From: Dipetalonema caudispina
Lineage: Eukaryota > Nematoda > Chromadorea > Rhabditida > Onchocercidae
Direction of reading: 5' to 3'
Length of the DNA stretch: 32,663 nucleotides
NCBI GenBank assembly: GCA_013365325.1
Contig: JABVXV010000506.1
Location: 1-32,663 of the forward strand
Program-made: the position numbers and the translations under genes
Shown here: in pieces, positions 23,001 through 32,663 of the stretch
Position numbering within the stretch: the first letter of the stretch is position 1
Layout of the letters: every line of letters starts with the position of its first letter
The notes under the pieces: model-generated
Told to the model about the DNA's origin: nothing
The model's input: only the letters and a program-made list of their open reading frames with translations
Database searches by the model: none

Positions 23001-24341
23001 TGTTAAATTTATTATGTACAAAAATACTCCCAAATATTATCCCTAAAATTTGTTTTCTCTCCTACCTTTCTCTCTCTCTTTTTCATCTCCATCTTTTCTT
23101 CCTTATCCGTATAATTCGATGAAATTCAAGTATATCTATTATGTACAAATTTCATTCAAAGAATTTTACCTGAAATTCGTCTTCTTCTCTGACTTTCTTA
23201 TTCCCACTTTTATTCTTTTTATCTTATCCTTATCCTTCGTCGAAATTTTCGTGTTTCATCCATTTATCATATTCAGAGCTAAGAAAATCAATAACGAAAA
23301 AATTTCCCAAATTTAAAGTTTAAACAGTTACGTTTGAGAAAAATTTTTTCTTTTTTTTTGAGGGTTTTTTTTTTAAATTCAGAAATGAATCATTGTTCCG
23401 AATATTGATTTTCGAACGGAAATATTTTCTTTTTTTTTGTAGTTTTTCATTTATAGGAGAATTATTTGTATTTCAGTTGAATTGATACCCGAAAAGTAAA
23501 GTTGGATTTCTCATAGCATTTGTTTTATCAAGAAGCTATTATTTCACATGAATTCTTGAAACTATTTGAAAAATATTGGAAATTTCGAGCAGTAATATTT
23601 TTTGCTTTCTTTATTTTTGATCGATATCATTTGAAATTACTATCAACTGTGTTTTTTTTCCCGTAAATCGATTGACATTTTGAAAGGAATACAATTATCT
23701 CATCATTAATAGCAGAGTTATATGTCAAGGACTGAAAGCAACAATCAAAATTCAAATTTGTTTGGAAGAATTTGTGTCAATATGGTAAATAATGATGGTG
23801 ATTGAACAATTTAATAAAATTTTGAAAGTTTTAAAAATTTCAAATTGTTATGGTAATAGTTTGAAATGCCGGAGGCATTTCGAATAATACAAATAAAATC
23901 GACACATATATTTCTTTTTTCTTAAATTCCCTCACTAATTATGCGCTTTTTGTAATTGATGCCTCAGGAAATTAGGCAGCAGTTGTTGTATTTCATTTTT
24001 GCCATGCAAATTCTTTTACCATAATGATAAACAACTAATTTATCATTTATGTGACATTCGTATATAATTTCAAACATGTTAAGCACCAAAATTTAATGCC
24101 TCTGCTATCATTCTGTTTTTGTTTACTTCTTTATTTTCTAAATAATATGTAGTAAACATTTATTTATAAATAAAATGGCAAATATAGTAACCATCGAAAC
24201 CGTATTCATTTCGCTTCCTGCTTAATTTTTGTATTTTGTTTTTGTTTTCCTTTTCTGTCATTTTTCTTTGGTATATTATTATTGTTATTGCTGTTGATAT
24301 TTGATAAAAGTAATTTTTTACAAAGAATAGAGTACTAAATA
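20056..24341. other. AT-rich non-coding stretch
   Basis: Over 4 kb without a gene that I can support. The longest plus-strand frame of the window (20741-21085, 114 codons from ATG) lies here. It is dominated by Phe, Ile, Leu, Tyr and Ser from T-rich sequence, and about this length is expected once by chance in a window this size and composition. The T-rich frame at 23050-23316 is similar. Poly-T and CT runs are frequent (about 21.9-22.1 and 23.05-23.1 kb). Confidence 0.55.
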
Positions 24342-24401
24342 AGTATATGGTAACCAAATACAGTACTCAAGTACAAAAGTATATGGTAACTAAATACAGT
24401 A
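24342..24401. repeat. Two-copy tandem repeat, 36-base period
   Basis: AGTATATGGTAAC followed by C or T and AAATACAGTA occurs at 24342-24365 and 24378-24401, differing at one base. A partly matching GAGTACTAAAT lies just upstream, suggesting an older third copy. Confidence 0.85.
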
Positions 24402-25005
24402 TCAAATATTCAAACTACAAACCTCTTGCGAACATTGATGATGATTATTACTGACAACTTTCTCACCCGTTGCTTGTTGTTTGAGAAATTAAAATTCACT
24501 AATTTGTGTAAACTGAATAACTCCATGAAAATCGTAAGAAAAATTACTGATTGCATATCGCGGCGGAATAGGGAGTAAGGAAAGGGAAGGTGATTAATTA
24601 TTACGATAATAACAAAATCATTGTTTACATAATGGGTATTCGTGTTTACTATCGAAGAAAATTTTGTTTCACTAAATTTTATTTTCTCTTCTCATGGTAA
24701 ACATTAATTGAGATCCCTTGAAATGGAATGAAAAGCAAGAATAGATGTAACTGTTTGATCATAATAGCATCTATCAATCAATTTATGTAATGATGACATC
24801 TGATGTGACAATGACCAGCTAGATGACGACGATAAGAGTGATGTAGAACAGTTTTCTCACCAACGGTATTAATACAGGAAAAAGAATATAATGATAATGA
24901 TTTGTCAAAATTTATTCTTCACTCAAATTTGAAATAAAATTTACTAAAATTAAAAACAAAGTTTTAAATTTGGAATAATTTTAATGAAAGTTGATTACTT
25001 TTGAG

Positions 25006-25183
25006 TTACGTTGATTATGGTAGAAACATTGGTAAAAGTATAATCTCAATCGAATCTGTTCCTCAATACGTCGAATTATTAAGTACAAATATAAACGAGA
25101 TTACAAAAAAAAAAAAGGAAGATTCAAAAATTAGCACGCAAAGCATACAATGCTGTAATTGCTACAAAAAGATTTTAATTTAA
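25006..25183 (+). CDS. Candidate exon or fragment with Tudor-like DYG-box
   Basis: After an acceptor-like ACTTTTGAG (ending 25005) the frame reads YVDYGRNIGKSIISIES, then VPQYVELLSTNI, and stays open to TAA at 25181-25183. Tudor domains have a conserved (V/Y)xDYG, then about 12 residues, then LP with a hydrophobic tail; the spacing here (YVDYG, 12 residues, VP) matches. Downstream residues are Lys-rich and then contain CCNCY, which is not typical of Tudor, so the true exon may end earlier. The front half of the domain was not found upstream. It could be one exon of a Tudor protein of RNA metabolism, a relic, or a chance resemblance in a 60-codon frame. Confidence 0.3.
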
Positions 25184-28100
25184 AAATTGAAAGAAAAAGT
25201 AAACGAAAAGTTTTATTAATTGTAAAAATATTGAAATTTGTATTAAAAAAATTGTTTGATTAAATTTTGAAGTTACATAAAATTAAATATGCTCGCAAAA
25301 TGAATGGATTTATTTTCTTTTTTTTCATTTTTTGTATGACATCATGAAAAGTTTATGTAAATCAAGGATATCAGACGAGAAAATAGAAGCGAGGGATGAT
25401 TTACATCGAAGTGAAGTAACCAATTTCCTCGGTCTTTGGCTTACGGTCAGAAATATTTCTTCCACCTCTTAAATATGCCAATAACATCTACCGATGATGA
25501 TAAAATAATTCAATTCAACTTGAAAACCGATAAAAAAGTATTCCCCTTTATTTTCATTAAAATATAAATACAACGAAGGGTATTTATTGTATGCCTTTTG
25601 ATTAAACTTTTAATATTTAATTAATTTATTTTTGTTTTCTTATACTGATTAATTAGAAAAATATTCTACTTAATTTATGAAAAAAAGGTAACGAAAACTA
25701 GCAATGCTTTCTTCCTATCTAAAAAAAGAAATGTGCAAAATACGATAAAATTTAAAATTTAAGCAAATCGAATAACATTTTTTTACGGTCGTAAAAAAAT
25801 TGTGAAAAGATCAATTCTCACAAATATTAAAAAAATGAAAAATATTATAAATAAAAGAACTCGGAAAAAGAAAAACCGAAAAAAATTTCATCCATGGTAC
25901 GTACATTAGAAAGAAAGAGGGAAAGAGAAAAGTAATTCCAATTTATTTTCAAATTACAATTTTAATTGCTGCAAAAAAAGATTTGGAAAGTTTCGGATCA
26001 CTTTAATTATTAGTTATTCTGCTTATTCTTAATAAATCCGTTTATAACAGAGTTAAAATTCCTGGCTTGTTTAAATTTTGCTGAGGTTTTGTTTTGATTG
26101 ATAGCTTATGATTTTTGAAACCACCCTTTGATTTCAGGAAAAATTAGATCCTTTAATTTTACAGCAAAGCAAACAACTCACAACAAATCTAGAAAGTTTA
26201 TCCCAGAAATCAAATCATTTTTCCACGTCATGAATGTGAATTAAAGGAATTTAATTAATTGGCAGAGGAAGCTGCTACCTGAAAAATTCCTAACATATGT
26301 TTGGAATTAATTGAAATTAAATGCGTTAACTAGTCTGAAAAGAAGAATGACCGACTATTTCGAAACTTTTCTCGAGCATCTAACTTATCAATCAAAAAAA
26401 AAGTTAGAGCAAGAAGTCAAACGTAAGTTTCAATCAATGTGAAGATCTTGCAAAGCCATCATCACCTGTCCATGTCAAAATTTTTTTTTACTATTATTAA
26501 AGCTATCGATCTGCAAGCAAATCAAAATCATAGGGGAAGATCAGAGGTTATGGTTTAATTAATTCACTTGTAAAATATGCAATTATTTACTTCTTCCTTC
26601 AAACATTTGCCGTGTTTAATCATGTTCAAAAGGTCTTTATTTTGTTTCAGAAATCTACAATGAGAGATTTTTTTGATAGCTAACTTTTCCCTCGAATGTT
26701 TATTGATATGGTTGAATTTGATTCAGTAAATTTCATTTCTATATGATGAGATTTTTCTATTATTTACTGCTATTGAAATTGATTTTTTTGTTTTGTCAAA
26801 TTTAATTTATCTTTTGGCTTTATTAAATTTATGATTAATTTTTGAAATTTATCACTTGACCCGGTTAAATACTTTTTTTTTAATTGTACTTATCTTACTG
26901 ACGAATATTTCCAGTACCCTTAAAATGAAATCAATAACCATATGATTTATTAATGAATATATGAAATCAACAAGTTGAAAGTAATAATAATAAATTACAA
27001 TGCATACGATAATGAAGGGAAAGAGAAGGGTAAAAATGAAATGTATAATGGGAATTAAATAATTAAAATATTTCCTTGAACATGTTCACAGTTATTCATT
27101 TATACATTTATAGAATTTGTCCATTAAAATATCAAGACAACAGTATATCATTTGGTCGGGAACTTTTTTACAATTTACCAATTTGTAATTCGCTGATTAT
27201 TTTTCAATTCACAAATTGTTTATCAAAATTTTAACACAACAATACATCATTTGATTGTAAACACTTCTTCTTAAAACTTTAAAATAAAAACATTTTGAGG
27301 GTTGTCTAATCTGTAATAATAATTGGATAAACTTTTACAATTTTAATATATTATTTTCTAATTATAATAATATAGCATTTGTTCATTAGCAATTCTTATT
27401 TCATCAGATCATTCATTTTGACATCATCACATAAAGAGATTAAAAATAATCAATCATTTAATTCTTGAATCGTCATGTCATGAAGTAAGACCAAAGATGA
27501 AATACTTGAAAAAAAGAATGACAAATTTTTCAAATGTAAATTTATGAAATTGAGCTAAACTTGAAGAAATCGACAAATTATGATGTTATTTTTATTAGAA
27601 TATCAGTAAACAACAGAAACAGTATGAATCTGATAATTCGCTACTGAATTACCAATTTACTCATTCACATCTTTGCTTAATTTTTCAATTGTAATTTTTT
27701 GTTCGTTTATTTTCCTGTTTATGAATATTAAATTGCGATAAATTTCAATCATTATTCTTCAACTTTTTTTAGACAATATTGCAAAGCAGCGACGTTAAAA
27801 GCGGAATTTGCATGAAAGGCGATAATGAAAGCATACTTTGATTAATGAATAGCGAAGGAATCAGGCCTAGCTAATCGCACTGATTGATTAATGAATATAC
27901 GATGAATGATACAGACAAATACCCACCAAATTTTATCTTTTTAAAAAAAAAAATGAAAAGATAAATTTAAATAAATTGTTTTGCTAACATGGATAAACCC
28001 TTTTAAGCTGTCGTAAATTTAAGGTAAAGATATAAGTTGCTGCAATTTTTGATTTTTCTTGGAAATATCATTAAATCATGAACAAAGCAATAAGTTCAAG

Positions 28101-28359
28101 ATGCAAGCAAAAAAGTATGTGAGCGATAATTTTTTAAATTCAAAATTCGATTACTAAAATTTGATTAAATTTGAGTAAAGCATGAAAATCTTGCAGAATA
28201 TCTTTATTCGTAAATGCCGAAAAATTTGAAAAATATGTTCATCTGAAATATTAGTAACGTAAATATTTCCTCAGAACAAAGAATAAAAGTGCTAAGGTTG
28301 ATGATTAAAGATTTTTACAAATTGTGCAATTATTTCTAATTTTTTTTCTTTTTTTTCAG
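25184..28359. other. AT-rich non-coding stretch
   Basis: No supported gene. An acceptor-like site at 27772 (CAACTTTTTTTAG) precedes a 22-codon open frame (27773-27841) with protein-like residues such as SSDVKSGICMKGDNES. It might be an upstream exon of the plus-strand gene tail at 29-30 kb, but frames this short are common by chance. Confidence 0.5.
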
Positions 28360-28486
28360 GAGAAAAATGAAAAAAAAGATTTGCTCTAAACACCGATACA
28401 GAGGAATGAGCGTTTATACGTCAATTCATACGTCATTTTTTGAACTACGTAATAGGATGATAAATTTGTTTACGATATCAAAATGA
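28360..28486 (+). CDS. Weak candidate exon, 39-codon frame after a strong acceptor
   Basis: A very strong acceptor (TTTTTTTTCTTTTTTTTCAG, ending 28359) is followed by ATG at 28367 and 39 open codons to TGA at 28484-28486. Residues include KKKICSKHRYRGMSVYTS. An AATAAA lies about 80 bases further on (28565-28570). Alternatively a donor inside the frame (GAACTAC|GTAATAG, 28447) would leave phase 1, which fits the exon at 29750. A trans-splice site with a small ORF is also possible. No family is recognised. Confidence 0.22.
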
Positions 28487-29079
28487 CGTGGGTTACGCTG
28501 CGGTATCTAAAAATCACATTATGGCATGAAAAGAACTAATTGCTTAAGTCTGTGATGTAAATTTAATAAAAGAAAAAGTACCTATGCTAACACCTGTCAT
28601 ATATGGTCAACAATTAAATTTGTTCATCATCATTTGATCATTGATTGGATTTCATTAAATCCATTTAAACACTTTTGGTCGAATTAAAATTCAGTTTTCC
28701 ATTAAATTAATCTCACGAATTTGTAATTCAAATCAAGATTTAATTTAAACTCAAAAATTTAAAATTTCATTCAATTCTACAGAATTTTTAATTAACTACT
28801 CACAATTTTTCTTCACACTTTTCCACTATTGAAAATGTTTATTATCTGTCTAAAATGTATGAAAAATTGAAAAAAAAGTTATTATTGACAAGAAAAGAAA
28901 TCACTGCAATTATAAAATTAGCGATGGCTATTGTTAAATGTGAATTTATGCATAGATTGAATCAATGAATTGAATAAAAGGAATTAATTTTACAATTTTA
29001 CGAAAGATATCAGTTTTGTAAAGAATGAATTCATAATTTGAAAAAGAAATGTAAAAACCAATGCATGCTCTTATTTCAG

Positions 29080-30040
29080 AGCAATACTATTACTTCCTCA
29101 AGTGAAATCATTTTCAAGCACCATTTGAAATTTAAGCTTCAACGAAATTTTAAAAAATTTGGTTGAAAAATCAGGTAATTTCTTTTAAATTAAATACAAC
29201 AGATGCAAAATGGTGCTAGATATGGAAAGGTATCGAATGAAGGATAGGTAACAAAGGCGTAAAAGATCGAAATAATCCTTGCAACTTCAGGAAAATGAAA
29301 TTTTATGAGAAAGATAGCAATTTCAGTTTATTACTTGCAGTATTACAAGTAAGGTAAAGAAGTGAAAATTAATTGTATGAATGATTAAATGGAAATTAAT
29401 TATATAACCGAATGTATGGAATAAATTAAAATTTAAATTGTAAAATCCTCCGCTGAATATAAATCATACATTCGAATATCATAATTTCTCCAGTTGAAAC
29501 AACCAAATTACTTTGTATCGTTTTTTGTTTTTCTTGTGCAGTTGTAATAATTCCGGCTGTTAAATATACAATGCAAACTTTCCTGAATGTCAAGGAAATT
29601 TAAACTTTGCAGAAATAAAATTTACCAAACCAGTAAATTTTCCGTTAAATTCGAGTTAAATTAGTGAATAATTATCCAACTGACATAGATTAGAAGAGGC
29701 TTAAACAATAATCGTTTCAATAACGAATAATTTTACTAACTTTTTGCAGGACTATTGTTTAGCTGTTTTAAATTATTTAAGATTTTAGCATTTTATGATA
29801 CTTTTGAGGATGAAATATTTCAGGTAAAGTATTAGTGTTATATAAAACATCTCATTACTTTATCCATTTTTCCTCTTAATTTTTCTATCCGAAATAATGG
29901 AATTGAACAATACATTTGACAGGACAAAATTTCAGCCACACCAAGCAAATAATTACCGGGAAAATCAATCCAATAATCCGTCGAGATTGATAATCTTCTC
30001 TAATGATAATGGATTACTTAACATTGACGATCCATTTTAA
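29080..30040 (+). CDS. Candidate 3' end of an unrecognised multi-exon gene
   Basis: Three exon-like blocks fit together in phase. Block 1, 29080-29161, follows CTCTTATTTCAG, is open in phase 0 and ends before GTTGAA with one base over. Block 2, 29750-29823, follows ACTTTTTGCAG, has a single open frame (contains FKILAFYDTFEDEIFQ) and ends at a textbook CAG|GTAAAG donor. Block 3, 29936-30040, follows AAATTTCAG in phase 0, contains NNPSRLIIFSNDNGLL and ends in TAA at 30038-30040. The intron between blocks 2 and 3 is 112 bases, typical of nematodes. Block 1's donor is weak, and the candidate at 28360 could join block 2 instead. Block 3 is also open upstream from an ATG at 29897. The predicted C-terminus is polar and Asn-rich after a hydrophobic stretch; I know no matching family. 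Upstream exons were not identified. Confidence 0.35.
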
Positions 30041-30143
30041 TCAAATTTTCTTATAATTTGTGAGGACAATATTAATTGCTATTATGAACTTTCTGCTCAT
30101 TTCTTCATCATTTCTAAAATTTCATTCCTAAATTTGCATCCTA

Positions 30144-30149
30144 AATAAA
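30144..30149 (+). promoter_or_regulatory. Possible polyadenylation signal for the 29-30 kb gene tail
   Basis: AATAAA lies about 105 bases after the candidate stop at 30040, a normal distance. The word is expected by chance about every 500 bases here, so it supports the gene tail only weakly. Confidence 0.3.
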
Positions 30150-31610
30150 TGGAAATCAGAAGTTCAGCCTCATTTTTTGCTTTTCAATGATTATTAATTA
30201 AGTGCTATAATTTTTGCTACCTGATGAATTGATTAAATTTCGGGTAAATGAAATCTCAAAATATTTGAAATTTTGAAGCATGAGACAAACACTTGAAAGG
30301 CATGTGGAATTTTGTTTCTTCTTGAAATACGGTGATAGTAAACAGAGCAATACACATCGATCAACAATAACCTAAATTTGTTGTGAGACGATTGAATGAT
30401 TTTCAATGGGAAGGAAATAAATAAACACTAAGGGGCTGTATCATAAAAATAAAATAATTTAGTTATCTTTTTTTTTTTCTTTATTCGTTTTTATTTCTTT
30501 ATTTATTAATCTTCAAAAAATGTATAATTTTTAAAATTCTTAATCTAATTACGAGTTTGTTAAAATGTAACATTTTTTCTTTATTTTAATTCTTACTTAC
30601 TTCATCTTTAAAAAGTTGAAATATTCTTTTCCATCACTTTTTTCTTACCGATCTTATCTTTTCCGTTCAATTTTAAATCAGCTCCTATGTGATAATGTTT
30701 GAGTTGAAAAATGGTTGGATATAAGAATGAAATAATTAAAGTAGCTGTATAAAGATTAAAGAATTTCAGTCCTATAAATTTTAAATAAAATTGATTTGTG
30801 CAAATATTACAAGAAATTTGTACTTTTCAGGTAGTTTAAAAAACAATGGCAATAACTTATGTAAATATCAAGTTTTATTCATGTTCATTTCCAACCAAAT
30901 TCATTCCATATTTATCACCAATCAATCAATATATTGCCAACAATTATCGATCAGGGTAATAGCATCTCAAATATTAAGACATATCGCTTCTGTGCTCATC
31001 ATTTTAACCATATTCTCTTATCATGATAAGTTTCGAGATTTTTTTTTTTTTGTATCATAAGCAACTCTGAATTGTTTCATACACATTCGCAAATATTTGT
31101 TATACTTATTTTATTAATCTATTAAGTTTCTCTTTATATTTCAGAAAAAAGTATAAAATTTTATAAAAGCTAACGAAGACTGGATAAAGTTTTTTTTGAA
31201 AGGGAAACCTTTTTTTTGAGAAAATTCGTGTAGAAAAATTCTAAAAATAAATCTAAAATGTGTAAGAAAAATACGCGGACTGATATAATTTTATACCAAA
31301 AAATTATAAAAACTTTAAGCATTTCTGCATATTTCTGCATACATTCCAAACCAATTTCAACATTTTTTTTTGTGCAATTTTTCTGGATTATAACTTTAAT
31401 GTCTGTCAATAAGTAAACCATATCATTTTCGTAAATAGTTAATTATTTGCTTTTGCAATTTCCGTAAACAATCAATTAATTGCTTTTCCAAGTTTCAGTG
31501 ATGATCATGTGCGCACAGTAACATGTGATTGTACGACAATATTCAAAAGTTTTTCCCCGGGATCACAAATCAACGACGAAGAATGATTGTATATGAATTT
31601 TTACATATTG
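30150..31610. other. AT-rich non-coding stretch
   Basis: No supported gene. The plus-strand frame at 30791-31060 and minus-strand frame at 31170-31421 are Ile/Phe/Lys-biased and without clear splice context. Short T runs near 30468-30480 and 31040-31052. Confidence 0.55.
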
Positions 31611-31611
31611 T

Positions 31612-31930
31612 CAGCAGAAAATACTGTAACAGTTAGTGATAATATAATGCATAAATAAATACTGTGACAACAGTAATACCATAACTTTCAATGATACTAT
31701 CGACCAAGAAGGTACTGTAGTATGTAATGCATAGAAGTATTGCAGCTACGAGTAATAGCGTACTGCAAATGAAAATGCTATAGCAGCCAATGATTTTTCC
31801 TTTAAAAATGATAAGGAAATTGGCATAAATTAAAAACATAAATTAATATTATAATTGTATAATAGTTAATAGTTATAGTTATAATAGTTAATAATAGTAT
31901 GGTGTATGAAAAATACTGTATCAGTGATAT
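31612..31930. repeat. Degenerate repeats of TACTGTA-type words
   Basis: Variants of TACTGTA/ACAGTAAT recur at about 31622, 31662, 31675, 31713, 31758 and 31912, some on opposite strands, with accompanying ATAATGCATA-like words at about 31645 and 31727. Spacing is roughly 40-50 bases for several copies, suggesting an old diverged minisatellite or a small element. The minus-strand frame at 31633-31839 runs through it and is not taken as a gene. Confidence 0.4.
31858..31900. repeat. TAGTTA/TAATAG short tandem tract
   Basis: Units of ATAGTTA and TAATAGT are repeated with length variation over about 43 bases. Confidence 0.75.
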
Positions 31931-32547
31931 ATATTGACTGTACAGTGCAGGATGAAAAATGATTGAAGTCAGAAAATTCAAAAATATTTAATAATGAAAC
32001 GTATAATGATAATATTATCAGATAGTGAGGAAAACATGAATGATCACATGAACCATATTCGTCTTCGACTACATGTTATGATCAATTTCAATCAATTGAA
32101 ACAAACATTCATTTCACGTATTATATATTACTTATTGCCATGCAATGATTAGTTATTTTCGCATTGTCACTTTCATATTTTATGAACGCGTCGTAGCTTT
32201 TTACCCGATGTTGATGAAATCTTTCGATTCATTGCAAATTTTCTCATTTCAACCAATTTATATTGCGAGTTAAGATATGATAAATTGTAATTATGGTAAT
32301 TAATTAAAGAGTATTCAGGTCAGTTTATTTATGCATTACCACTAAATGTTATGACAGCTTCCTTTTTTTTTACTGTTAAACAGTTCTTACCTTTATGTTA
32401 ACTTCTTTACTTCCTTTTTCTTTTTCTTCTTTTTCTTCATGGTTTTAGGGAAAAATTGAAGAGATTGCTTACAATTCTATTATTTATTGAATTAAAGTTT
32501 GCAGTAACAAATTGACATATCTTAAGTATTATACTATAAAGAGTTAA
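31931..32547. other. AT-rich non-coding stretch
   Basis: Nothing recognisable beyond a CT-rich run at about 32360-32440. Confidence 0.6.

Positions 32548-32663
<116 letters not shown>

Overview
The window looks like nuclear DNA of a parasitic nematode, most likely a filarial-type (clade III) worm. It is very AT-rich (about three quarters A+T by eye) and full of poly-A/T runs and trinucleotide repeats. Its one clear protein gene is split by short introns with GT...TTTCAG-type junctions. That gene's exons are visibly richer in G+C than their surroundings. The species assignment is inference, because no species-specific repeat or spliced-leader sequence was recognised.

There are two secure genes. 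A tRNA-Gln(TTG) gene lies on the minus strand at 2230-2300. A complete GH37 alpha,alpha-trehalase gene lies on the minus strand at 8822-15273, with eight coding exons I could place base by base. All seven introns are GT-AG, their phases agree, and they join into one open frame of 637 codons plus stop. Both trehalase signatures and both catalytic acids are present. The enzyme cleaves trehalose, a major nematode blood sugar and stress protectant, into two glucose molecules. Its true N-terminus is unsettled: the frame stays open upstream of the chosen ATG to 15462, and exon-like pieces with good acceptors lie at about 15.6-15.84 kb.

Region by region: 1-305 is a (TAA)n microsatellite; 0.3-8.6 kb is AT-rich non-coding DNA with the tRNA and two weak plus-strand exon candidates; 8.6-15.5 kb is trehalase; 15.6-16.4 kb is a possible 5' region, a (TATG/TG)n tract and a long pyrimidine-rich tract; 16.4-32.5 kb is mostly non-coding, with low-complexity tracts, small tandem repeats, a cluster of three TTCACGTGAA palindromes, a Tudor-like exon fragment at 25.0 kb and a plausible 3' end of an unidentified plus-strand gene at 29.1-30.15 kb. 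The window ends in (TTA)n, the complement of the repeat at its start, so both ends look like assembly breaks.

I found no transposase, reverse transcriptase, rRNA or CRISPR array, and nothing that amounts to a new biological system. The short exon candidates are individually close to what chance gives in a sequence this AT-rich, and they are scored accordingly.
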